A program made the translations under genes and the position numbers. Source: a virus. From it: DNA of 37,219 nucleotides. The notes below the pieces were generated by a model. The model searched no databases and had not been told where the DNA came from. It saw only the letters and a list, made by a program, of their open reading frames with translations. Below are positions 21,383 to 30,200 of this stretch, one piece after another (the stretch's first letter is position 1; each line of letters begins with the position of its first letter). The DNA is taken from IMG/VR virus record IMGVR_UViG_3300033153_001433, positions 1 to 37,219 of that record. One strand, written 5' to 3'.

Positions 21383-22516
21383 ATGGAAATTAAAGTAAAA
21401 GAAGTTTCAAAAGAAGAAAAGTCAACACAACAAATTGAAAAAGAACTTTTAGAAAAGCATGAAGAAAAGTTTGAAAATGTTGAAAAAGTTGATGAAACAG
21501 AAAAAATAAATGTTCCTGTTAATCAGGAAACACCAGCAACTGAAGAGAAAGTTGCTGAACCAGAAACAACTCCATCGTTAGAGTTAAATGACGAAGACGT
21601 TCTTAAATATATTAAAAACAGGTATGATAAAGAAATATCGTCTGTTGATGAATTGTTTGCACAAAAAGAAGCAAACATAGAATTACCAGAAGATGTTTCT
21701 GCATATATGGAGTATAAAAAAGAAACAGGGCGTGGTATTGAAGACTTTTATAAATTACAAAAAGACTTTGGTGCTATGGACTCTGATCAACTATTAGCTG
21801 AATATTATAATGCAACTGAAGAAGGTTTAGATGCTGTTGATATTCAAGATTTAATTGATGATAACTTTGGTTATGATGAAGAGATAGATGAACCAAAAAC
21901 TATTAAGAAATTAAATTTAGCTAAAAAAAGAGAACTTGCGAAAGCAAAAAAATATTTCAATGAACAGAAAGATAAATATAAAATTCCTCTTGAGTCAAGT
22001 GGGAGTGGATTATCTGACGCAGACAAAGAAAGTTTAAATGCTTATAAAAGTTACATCGAGGAATCTAATACTGCAAAAGAGGCTAATGCAAAAAGATACA
22101 ATTATTTTCTCAAGAAAACTGATGAGGTTTTCAGCAATGAGTTCAAAGGTTTTGAGTTCAATGTAGGGGAAAAGAGTTTTACTTTTAAGCCTGGAGATTC
22201 GGCTGAATTAAAAAACAAGCAATCTGATGTCAATACATTTTTAAATAAATTTATGGATAAAGATGGTTTAATGATAGATGCAGCTGGTTACCATAAAGCA
22301 ATATCTATGGCAATGAATCCAGAAAAGTATGCAAAGTTTTTTTACGACCAAGGTGTTTCTGATACTGTAGACAATGTTTCAAAAAAATCAAAAAACATTA
22401 ATATGGATATTAGACAAGCACAACAAAGCGTAACAAAAGATGGTAGAACCATACGAGCAGTAAAATCTAATGATAGTGGAAGAGGACTCAAAATTAGAAG
22501 TATAAAACGAGTATAA
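21383..22516 (+). CDS. Scaffold-like acidic protein
   Basis: A 377-residue, strongly charged and mostly helical protein. The first 65 residues are nearly all Glu, Lys, Val and Thr (low complexity, probably coiled coil or disorder). The middle has helical segments (DVLKYIKNRYDKEISSVDEL, EDFYKLQKDFGAMDSDQLLA), and the C terminus is basic (RTIRAVKSNDSGRGLKIRS). Placement between portal and capsid, with acidic N-terminal and basic C-terminal ends, is characteristic of capsid scaffolding proteins, whose basic tail contacts the shell. Not recognised by a catalytic motif; a fused protease is not seen. It has its own promoter. Confidence 0.75.
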   Translation: MEIKVKEVSKEEKSTQQIEKELLEKHEEKFENVEKVDETEKINVPVNQETPATEEKVAEPETTPSLELNDEDVLKYIKNRYDKEISSVDELFAQKEANIELPEDVSAYMEYKKETGRGIEDFYKLQKDFGAMDSDQLLAEYYNATEEGLDAVDIQDLIDDNFGYDEEIDEPKTIKKLNLAKKRELAKAKKYFNEQKDKYKIPLESSGSGLSDADKESLNAYKSYIEESNTAKEANAKRYNYFLKKTDEVFSNEFKGFEFNVGEKSFTFKPGDSAELKNKQSDVNTFLNKFMDKDGLMIDAAGYHKAISMAMNPEKYAKFFYDQGVSDTVDNVSKKSKNINMDIRQAQQSVTKDGRTIRAVKSNDSGRGLKIRSIKRV

Positions 22517-22535
22517 ATTTTAAAAAAAATTAATT

Positions 22536-24002
22536 ATGTCAGTACAAGCAGTCCCTGGCTTTGACTTGCAGCCAAGTGCTCAGCAAGTAGCCACAAGAAC
22601 AAACTACATAACAAACTTTGACTTTCTAAGTCAGTATCTACCAGATACTTATGAGAAAGAATTTGAGCGTTATGGAAATAGATCAGTTGCATCATTCTTA
22701 AGAATGGTAGGAGCTGAGATGCCAACTAACTCAGATTTGATAAAGTGGGCAGAACAAGGAAGATTACATAGTAAGTATACAGCAATGACAACTCCAGCAG
22801 CAGCAGGAGCTAACACAGCAGTATGGACTATTCCTTTAGCACAAGTAAATCCACCGTCACCACCTGCATCTTCTGCACCAGCTAATGGTTTTGCAGCAAT
22901 AAGAGTTGGTCAGACAGTTATGATTTCACTTGAAACAAATGGAACGACTTTATATAACAAAGCTATCGTAACAGCAGCACCTACAGCAGCAGCACCAAAC
23001 GTATTCACAGTTGGATACTATGAGGCTACTGGACAGGCGTGGGCAGGAGCAGGAACAACAGCTTCTATGTTTATATACGGTTCTGAATTTGCAAAAGGAA
23101 CACCTGGAATGGCTGGTTCTAACGAATCTCAAGATTTCATTTTTGATAACAAGCCTATTATTATTAAAGATCAGTATACAGTAAATGGTTCTGATATGGC
23201 TCAAATCGGTTGGATTGAAGTTACAACTGAAAATGGAGCAAATGGATACCTATGGTATTTAAAATCAGAGCATGAAACTAGAATGCGTTTCGAAGATTAC
23301 TTAGAAACTGCAATGGTAGAAACTGTACCAGCAGATGCACTTTCTGGAGCTGGAGATTTTATTCAGAACGCACCTGGAGCATCGGTAGCAAACCAATCTG
23401 GATCTGATGGTATTTTCTGGGCAGTTGAAAACAGAGGAAACGTATGGAGTGGTGGTAACCCAGTTACTCTAGCAGGTTTTGATTCTGTAATTCAGAGATT
23501 AGACAGACAAGGTTCTATCGAAGAAAATGTTCTTTTTGTAAATAGAAATTTCTCATTTGACATTGATGATATGTTAGCAGCACAAAACTCTTACGGAGCT
23601 GGTGGTACTTCATATGGTCTTTTTGATAATGATAAAGAAATGGCTTTAAATTTAGGTTTCACAGGATTCCGTAGAGGATATGACTTCTACAAGTCTGACT
23701 GGAAATACCTAAACGATCCTACAATGAGAGGTGATATTGAAGGAGGACGAGTTAATGGACTTATGGTTCCAGCTGGTTCAACTACTGTATATGACCAAAT
23801 CTTAGGAAAGAATGCAAAGAGACCATTCCTTCATGTAAGATATAGAGCTTCAGAAACAGAAGACAGACGTTATAAAACTTGGATTACTGGTTCTGCTGGT
23901 GGTGCAAGAACAAACACGACTGATAGTATGACTGTAAACTTCTTATCTGAAAGAGCTGTATGTACTTTAGGAGCGAATAACTTCTTTATATTCCAGCAAT
24001 AA
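22536..24002 (+). CDS. Major capsid protein (HK97-like fold inferred)
   Basis: A 488-residue protein without membrane or signal segments, placed after the scaffold and followed by the strongest terminator in the window. The N terminus has a helix-rich arm (FDFLSQYLPDTYEKEFERYG). A long E-loop-like region (IKWAEQGRLHSKYTA) and a beta-rich Ala/Gly/Pro insertion (about 85-180) follow. The end contains RPFLHVRYRASETEDRRYKT and NFLSERAVCTLGANNFFIFQ. Its GC-richer, Ala/Gly-heavy codons against A/T-rich neighbours fit a very highly expressed gene. The assignment rests on size, order and composition; the HK97 fold is known to be universal for tailed phages. Confidence 0.85.
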   Translation: MSVQAVPGFDLQPSAQQVATRTNYITNFDFLSQYLPDTYEKEFERYGNRSVASFLRMVGAEMPTNSDLIKWAEQGRLHSKYTAMTTPAAAGANTAVWTIPLAQVNPPSPPASSAPANGFAAIRVGQTVMISLETNGTTLYNKAIVTAAPTAAAPNVFTVGYYEATGQAWAGAGTTASMFIYGSEFAKGTPGMAGSNESQDFIFDNKPIIIKDQYTVNGSDMAQIGWIEVTTENGANGYLWYLKSEHETRMRFEDYLETAMVETVPADALSGAGDFIQNAPGASVANQSGSDGIFWAVENRGNVWSGGNPVTLAGFDSVIQRLDRQGSIEENVLFVNRNFSFDIDDMLAAQNSYGAGGTSYGLFDNDKEMALNLGFTGFRRGYDFYKSDWKYLNDPTMRGDIEGGRVNGLMVPAGSTTVYDQILGKNAKRPFLHVRYRASETEDRRYKTWITGSAGGARTNTTDSMTVNFLSERAVCTLGANNFFIFQQ

Positions 24003-24027
24003 GCAGGTAGTATAATTACTTAGAATA

Positions 24028-24055
24028 GGGGGGATAAACTCCCCCCTTTCTTTTA
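24028..24055 (+). terminator. Intrinsic terminator after the capsid gene
   Basis: An A-G6-A arm at about 24028-24035 pairs with a T-C-run arm starting near 24041 across a loop TAAAC, and is followed by a T-rich tract (TTTCTTTT). This G/C-pure stem is exceptional in this A/T-rich window and directly follows the capsid stop. Confidence 0.85.
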
Positions 24056-24083
24056 ACTTAAATTAAAATTAAAATTAAATAAA

Positions 24084-24833
24084 ATGAAACCAATATTTGA
24101 AAATAAAGCCTATAGGCTTGTGAGTAACAAAAGACCTTTAGCTTTTATGTTAGCCTCACGCCACAACAAAAGATCCCCATTATTACACTTTGATGAAGAA
24201 ACAGGAGTTAACAGACCTCTTCGTTATGCAAGAAATCAAAAAAGCCCATTTGAAGATGAGCAAGATGGAAATGCAATATTAGAGCCTATAGTATTTGAGG
24301 ATGGAATGCTAGTCGTTCAAAAACAAAATCAAGTTCTACAAAAATTTTTACATCTACACCCAGGTAATGGGACTATCTTTTACGAAATAAATGAAAAACA
24401 AGATGCTGTTAATCAATTAGAATATGTTGAAGCAGAATTAGATGCACAAATTTTAGCCAGAGAATTAGAAACCGAAAAACTTATTACAGTATGTAGAGTA
24501 TTTTTAGGTGCAGCTGTAGATAAAATGTCTATACCTGAGCTTAAAAGAGATGTATTAATGTATGCTAAAAATCAACCTTTTGAGTTTTTAGAAATATTAG
24601 ATGATCCTATGTTAGAAGTGCAGGATCATGTAGCTCAATTCTTTGCTCAATCTTTATTAATTTACAAAAACAATAATAAAGATGTATACTTTAATTTACC
24701 TAAAAACAAAAGTAAAATGTTGACAGTTCCTTTTGGTGAAGAAGGAGTTTATATTGTTGCATCTTATATGCAGTCTGATGATGGTATTGAAACATACAAG
24801 CTATTGAAAAAAGCCTTAAAGAAAGACAAATAG
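24084..24833 (+). CDS. Virion-region protein, unknown function
   Basis: A 249-residue protein, start MKPIFENKAYRLVSNKRPLA. N-terminal part beta-like with a conserved-looking FMLASRHNKRSPLLHFDEET; then a helical middle (QLEYVEAELDAQILARELET, DKMSIPELKRDVLMYAKNQP) and a beta C terminus (DVYFNLPKNKSKMLTVPFG). No membrane or signal segment. It is preceded by a tandem A/T leader (AAATTAAAATTAAAATTAAA) like that of the scaffold gene, but no promoter box is seen, so it may rely on readthrough. Position between capsid and small structural protein suggests a head-associated role. I do not recognise a family. Confidence 0.7.
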   Translation: MKPIFENKAYRLVSNKRPLAFMLASRHNKRSPLLHFDEETGVNRPLRYARNQKSPFEDEQDGNAILEPIVFEDGMLVVQKQNQVLQKFLHLHPGNGTIFYEINEKQDAVNQLEYVEAELDAQILARELETEKLITVCRVFLGAAVDKMSIPELKRDVLMYAKNQPFEFLEILDDPMLEVQDHVAQFFAQSLLIYKNNNKDVYFNLPKNKSKMLTVPFGEEGVYIVASYMQSDDGIETYKLLKKALKKDK

Positions 24834-24839
24834 ATTAAG

Positions 24840-24847
24840 TATATTTG
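24840..24847 (+). promoter_or_regulatory. Bacteroidota-type -7 promoter box before 106-residue gene
   Basis: TATATTTG, five bases after the previous stop and 41 bases before the ATG, with an A/T-rich leader (AACTTAAAATTTTTTAAA). Together with the terminator at 25232 it defines a one-gene unit. Confidence 0.65.
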
Positions 24848-24888
24848 CACTACAAGTAATATTTTTTTTTAACTTAAAATTTTTTAAA

Positions 24889-25209
24889 ATGGTAAAATAT
24901 CTAGAAATCCCAATGTCAGGTACAGGGGAAACTTTTCAATTAGTAGGAATTAACGGAGTAATTGCTGTTGAACAAGCAAGTACAACTACAGTAACATTAG
25001 CTTATAATGCAGCAGGGCCAGTCGTTGCAACACTAACTTTAGGAGCAGCTATGGCTGCAAATGATAATACGGTTAGAGATGCTGTGCAAGACGCTATGAT
25101 TACGGCTTTACAAACAGGATGGACTTCTCCGAAGTTTAGACTAAGTTTAGCAGGTCTTGAAGATGCAGCAGGTGCTGCTGTAACAGTTACAGGAATAGCA
25201 GTTGCGTAA
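24889..25209 (+). CDS. Small virion-like protein, single-gene transcription unit (decoration candidate)
   Basis: A 106-residue protein, start MVKYLEIPMSGTGETFQLVG. It is beta-rich with an Ala/Thr/Val composition (STTTVTLAYNAAGPVVATLT), a central short helix (NDNTVRDAVQDAMITALQTG) and an Ala/Val C terminus (AAGAAVTVTGIAVA). It lacks signal, membrane and catalytic elements. Its own promoter box upstream and a near-perfect intrinsic terminator 22 bases downstream suggest separately tuned, high expression, as expected for a head decoration or other high-copy virion protein. I remember similar small proteins in flavobacterial phage virions but cannot cite one; the role is inferred from expression context and composition. 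Confidence 0.8.
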   Translation: MVKYLEIPMSGTGETFQLVGINGVIAVEQASTTTVTLAYNAAGPVVATLTLGAAMAANDNTVRDAVQDAMITALQTGWTSPKFRLSLAGLEDAAGAAVTVTGIAVA

Positions 25210-25231
25210 CAATTATTCTTAAGTATTTAAG

Positions 25232-25264
25232 AGAGGTCACAAAAAAAGTGACCTCTTTTTTTTT
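25232..25264 (+). terminator. Intrinsic terminator after the 106-residue gene
   Basis: A perfect 9-base stem, AGAGGTCAC paired to GTGACCTCT (25232-25240 with 25248-25256), with an A7 loop, is followed by eight T. Textbook shape. Isolates the one-gene unit from the following promoter. Confidence 0.93.
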
Positions 25265-25266
25265 GC

Positions 25267-25274
25267 TATATTTG
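25267..25274 (+). promoter_or_regulatory. Bacteroidota-type -7 promoter box before the adaptor/tail genes
   Basis: TATATTTG immediately after the terminator T-run, 23 bases before ATG 25298. It matches TAnnTTTG and probably starts the long tail operon. Confidence 0.65.
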
Positions 25275-25297
25275 TAAATATTTAAAATGTATTTTCT

Positions 25298-26281
25298 ATG
25301 GCTATGATCAATAACGTAAGGAATACAGTATTGGCAATTATAAATAAAAATAATTACGGATACTTATCTCCTCAAGACTTCAATCTGTATGCTCAACAGG
25401 CACAGATGGATTTATTTGAAGATTATTTTTATCAATACAATCAATATATAAATAGAGAAAACTTAAGGCAGTCAGGAACTGGGTATGCAGATATAGTAAA
25501 AGGATTAGAAGAAGTAATAGATTCTTTTTCAGTACAAACATTTTTAACATCGGGAGGTGCAAATACATGGACACTACCATCGGACTATTATTTAGTAAAC
25601 AAAATATTTCACTACCCTAGACTATTAACTTCTGGAACTACTACGTCAACTAACCCAAATCAGCTTATAAATGCGGCTTTAATAGGACAGACATCCCCAC
25701 CTCGTTTTGATACAGGTGTAACAGGATTTACAATTTTTCCCGCAACAGGTAGCTTGGTGGTAAACACAGATACATTAAAACAATCTTTTGTAAATAATGT
25801 TGTAAGTTCTACTACATTAAACTTAGCAACAGATATTTTTCAATCAGCTGTTATACCACCAAATGAAAACTACAGTATATTTGATGCTAACACAATAGTA
25901 GAGGTAGAAAGAGTAAGTCAAAATAAGTTGTTTTATTTAACAAGCTCTACACTAACAGCACCAACCTCATTATTTCCTGCTTATGTATTAGATGGAAATA
26001 CTATAACAGTATATCCAAGCAGTATACAGGCAACTGGTGCAATTAAAACACAATACGTTAGATATCCTAAGCCACCAAAATGGACTTTTGCAACTATTAC
26101 TTTAGGAGAACCTTTGTTTGATGCAACCGCAGCTGACTTTCAAGATTTTGAATTACCTCTTTCTGATGAGCCAGGATTAATTGCAAAGATATGTCAGTAT
26201 GTAGGGGTTGAAATAAGAGAGGCTGACGTTTATAATTTTGGATCTACAGAAGAGGTTCAAGAAAACCAAATACAAGTATAA
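25298..26281 (+). CDS. Head-tail adaptor or tail tube-like protein A
   Basis: A 327-residue protein. The N-terminal helical hairpin (NNYGYLSPQDFNLYAQQAQM, DLFEDYFYQYNQYINRENL) is characteristic of adaptor or tail-tubular-A-type proteins that sit under the portal. A beta middle follows (WTLPSDYYLVNKIFHYP), and near residues 156-196 a stretch NTDTLKQSFVNN...LATDIF...NENYSIF that matches the second half of the duplicated module of the 260-residue protein. After it come AIKTQYVRYPKPPKW and a helical LIAKICQYVGVEIREA. It begins a new transcription unit and is followed after three bases by a second protein of this kind. Assignment by pattern and order; alternative is a ring protein of another podovirus type. 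Confidence 0.7.
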   Translation: MAMINNVRNTVLAIINKNNYGYLSPQDFNLYAQQAQMDLFEDYFYQYNQYINRENLRQSGTGYADIVKGLEEVIDSFSVQTFLTSGGANTWTLPSDYYLVNKIFHYPRLLTSGTTTSTNPNQLINAALIGQTSPPRFDTGVTGFTIFPATGSLVVNTDTLKQSFVNNVVSSTTLNLATDIFQSAVIPPNENYSIFDANTIVEVERVSQNKLFYLTSSTLTAPTSLFPAYVLDGNTITVYPSSIQATGAIKTQYVRYPKPPKWTFATITLGEPLFDATAADFQDFELPLSDEPGLIAKICQYVGVEIREADVYNFGSTEEVQENQIQV

Positions 26282-26284
26282 CAC

Positions 26285-27205
26285 ATGGCATATATTACTG
26301 ACTATCAATATTATGAAAACAACGGAGTATCTCCTTTAGAAAAAAACTGGGGGTCATATCAGTATGTAAGTTTAGAAGATATAGTTCAAAACTTTATGCT
26401 AATATATAATGGAAATAACGAAATACTAAACAACGTAGAAAGATACCAAGTTTTGTTTCATGCCAAAAGAGGAATACAAGAATTAAACTATGATGCAATG
26501 AAGGAGATTAAAATCCTTCAGTTAACTGTAGATTCTCAAATAAGATTTGTATTGCCACAAGACTATGTTAATTATGTAAGAATATCTTATTATAGAGATG
26601 GGGTTCTTTATCCTATGACTGAAAACATTCAGACTATGTGGAGTGGAGCATACTTGCAAGATAATGACGCTAAAATATTATTTGATATTAATGGTAACGT
26701 ACTAAAGCCTGAAAACTCACAGGTTGATTTGTCTAGACAAGGAGGTGGTATGACGCAAATGTATTTAGGTGGCGGCCCTTATCATGGTCAAATGGGATAT
26801 TGTTGTGACGGAGAGTGGTATTTTGATTACGCAATAGGCACAAGGTATGGTTTAAACACAGAGACAGCTAATGCAAATCCATTGTTTACAATCAACAAAC
26901 AAGAAGGTGCTATATATTTTAGTTCAGATATGAGTGGCAAATCAGTTGTTTTAGAGTATGTTTCTGACGGAATGAAAAATGGTAATGATTCTGAAATAAA
27001 TGTAAATAAATTATTTGAAGAGTTTATATATGCATACATAAGATACTCTTTATTAAACAGTAAGTTTGGCGTACAAGAATACATAGTTAATAGAGCAAGA
27101 AAAGAAAAGTCAGCACTATTAAGAAATGCTAAGTTAAGATTAAGTAATATGCATCCAGGCAGATTGCTAATGAACATGAGAGGTCAGGATAAATGGATAA
27201 AATAG
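26285..27205 (+). CDS. Tail tubular protein A-like / head-tail connector
   Basis: A 306-residue protein. The block LFHAKRGIQELNYDAMKEIK followed by LTVDSQIRFVLPQDYVNYVR is a familiar signature of tail tubular A-like proteins of short-tailed phages: a helix then a beta strand and a loop with the LPxDYVxxxR pattern. A beta-rich insertion (LDSRQGGGMTQMYLGGGPYH-like, with CCDGEWYFD) and a C-terminal helical region (LFEEFIYAYIRYSLLNSKFG) follow. Starts after three bases and its stop is one base from the ATG of the giant nozzle protein, making a tight tail assembly operon. Likely forms the ring between portal and nozzle. Confidence 0.78.
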   Translation: MAYITDYQYYENNGVSPLEKNWGSYQYVSLEDIVQNFMLIYNGNNEILNNVERYQVLFHAKRGIQELNYDAMKEIKILQLTVDSQIRFVLPQDYVNYVRISYYRDGVLYPMTENIQTMWSGAYLQDNDAKILFDINGNVLKPENSQVDLSRQGGGMTQMYLGGGPYHGQMGYCCDGEWYFDYAIGTRYGLNTETANANPLFTINKQEGAIYFSSDMSGKSVVLEYVSDGMKNGNDSEINVNKLFEEFIYAYIRYSLLNSKFGVQEYIVNRARKEKSALLRNAKLRLSNMHPGRLLMNMRGQDKWIK

Positions 27206-27206
27206 T

Positions 27207-30200
27207 ATGGATATTAACACTAATTTTATAGCAGGTAAAATGAATAAAAGCGTTGATGAACGCTTAATACCTAAAGGACAATACATAGACGCACTTAATG
27301 TTAGACTAGGATCAACAGAAACAACCGAAATAGGTGCAGTTGAAAATTCAAAAGGAAATACTATATTAACTGACATTGGGTATCAGGGAGTAACTCTTTC
27401 AAGCAATGCAACCTGTATAGGTGCTTTTGAAGATGGGGTTAATGAAAATATATATTGGTTTGTTCACGACCCTACTTCGGCCTTATCAGCTTCTGGTAAG
27501 ATAGACATGATATTGTCTTATAATGTTTCTGGCCAATCTACAACATATCATGTTGTTAGTGAAACTGTTTTAAATTTTAATCCTCTTTATTTAATTACTG
27601 GTATTGATTTAATTGAAGATTTATTGTTTTTTACAGACGATATAAATCCACCTAGAAAAATAAATATTAATAGAAATTATCCTGAGCCAAATGTTTCAGG
27701 AGATCAAATAACTGAAGAAGAGTTAAATGTAATTGTGAAACCACCAGGGTTTAGTTCATACACAAATAGTTTAGGAGTTGTAGAAGAAGAATTACCTGCA
27801 CCAACACTTGTTTTATCTAATGTCGTTGGTGATGAAAATTATATAAAAGATAAATTTATATGTTTTGCATATAGATATCAATATAGAGAAAATGAATATA
27901 GTGCTACTTCTTTGTTTACCACACCATCTTTTGAGCCAGGTCTATTTAAATACGATAAGGCAAATCAAAATAATGCTGGAATGGAAAACGTTTATAATAG
28001 CGTTGACATTACTTTTAATACAGGTGGCTCACTTGTTATAGCTATAGAGTTGCTATTTAAAGAATCGGCTACCAACACTATAAATGTAATTGAAAGGTTT
28101 GATAAGTCTGATTTAGGCTGGTCTGACAACGACCAACAAACATTTCGTTTTACAAATTCTAAAATATATACTGTTTTAGGAAGCGATGAGTTATTGAGAC
28201 TGTATGATAATGTTCCTAGATTTGCTAAGTCTCAAACTATAATGGGCAACAGATTAATTTATGGAAACTATATAGATCAATACGATATAAAAACAGCAGA
28301 CGGACAACAAATACCTATAGACTTTAGAACAACGGGTTCTTCTGTAGGAATTGAAAGTGAAGTAGTATCTTTTGATTTATTAGGAATAGGTGATGCTAAT
28401 CAAATAGACCCCGCAGTGGGAACATCTTTTTTTGTACCGTTTTCTTATGGTAGATGGAATTTACCTAGCTCTAACATACCATTACCTATACTAAAAAATG
28501 CTGAGTTTAATGTAAAGGTAAAGATAACATCAACGGCTGCATATGCTCCTGGAGCACCTGGATATTTAGATTTAGGAGGAGATACAGCAGATCCTTTATT
28601 TCCTACTGGATTTAAAACTAACACTTTATCTAGTCAACCCGAAATTTCTGTACGAATAATTGCTAGAAATAACTACGCTACATATATAGACTTTACTAAT
28701 TCATTAGAGTTTCAAGAGGCTTTTGGAGTTGGAGTGCCTGGAACACCTGGTTCAACTATAACTCCCATTACCCCTGGAGCATCTTATGGGTTTTCTTTGT
28801 CTGATCAATTTTATGCATTAATACAACCCCCTACAACTCCAACTTATGCTGTGGATTATGTTTTTAAAACAGCTGGTAAATGGGATCCAGGATCAGGAGC
28901 TCCTATACCAGCTCAAGAAGGGTATAAAATGGAATCGTTTTCTACAGGAGTAAGATTACAACAACCGTCAGTTCAATATCAGTATGATGACGGGGTGGGT
29001 AATATAGTTAATGTTTACGAATATTTTGCTTTTTCTGTTACATCAATTACTGTTGCTGGGCCTCCTGCTATTGGAACGTCTACCGACTGTACTATTTCTT
29101 TTTCAAATATATCTAACTCTGCCAGTTTACATAGTAATAGAAATTTTGAAACAGGAATTATGTATATGGATGATTATGGAAGATCTACTACCGTTCTTGT
29201 TTCTCCTAATAATACTGTGTTTTTTCCAGCAGCCGACTCTGTAAGTATAAATACTATTATTGCTACTGTAAATAATAAGCCTCCTTTTTGGGCTAGTCGT
29301 TATAAATTTTTTGTGAAACCATCTTTAGGTGCTTATAATATAATTTATAGTGACGCAATATTTACCGATCAATTTGATCAAGGATTAGCATGGGTAAGGC
29401 TTGAAGGAGATGCTACCTCTATAGTTAATAAGAACGATATATTAACTGTAAAAATACAGTCAGATGGACAAGTAGTTCCTAGGCTTGTTACTACTACAGT
29501 ATTAGAAGTTGAAGCAAAAAATAGAGGAGGTACAGGTACAGGACAAGATAACAATTTACCTGCTGGAGCACCTGCTGGTTTATATATGTTAATACGCCCA
29601 CAAGGATTTCGTGCATCAACCTCCGCTAATGCACTTATAGATAACGGATATAAAAGTGTAGACGCAACTTCAGGTTTTGGAACTGTAGAGTATCCATGTT
29701 TTACTACAGATAGTGCAGGTAATCCATTAGTATACAATTTACCACAGGGGTCTGAGGTATCACTGACTTTTAGAACATGGAGAGGATATGCGTGGTTTGC
29801 TAAATGCGATATGAATTATGAAACAGTTCCGTTTAAGTTTGAAGTAACTGCCTCTAGCACTGCACAAAATCTTAAAGACTTTTTTGATCAAGAAGGAATA
29901 AACCCTAACAACTTTATGCAAAACACAGAGTGTGTTGACGATATGAAGGCAGTTTATTATCCAACACAATATGCTATTGGACAAGGGCCATCAGACAGCT
30001 CTAGCCTTATACCAGAATTACAGTTTTGGTTTACTTCTGACAATTATTCTTCATCTTCAAGTGAATTATTTTTAAACGTAAGATCAATATTTCCAGTGGC
30101 TACTGGTTTTCTTAGAACCGACATAAGACCTGTAAATACAGAAGTTCAAATTGAAGTAAATAGAAATAATAATTTTATGGCTTTTGAAACTAAAGCTGCT

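Noticed and set aside
16644-25209. Assignment of the phage to the crAss-like group
   Set aside because: Protein sizes and the order of terminase, portal and capsid are compatible, but I see no integration-host-factor-like gene and cannot verify any sequence match, so the group is left open.
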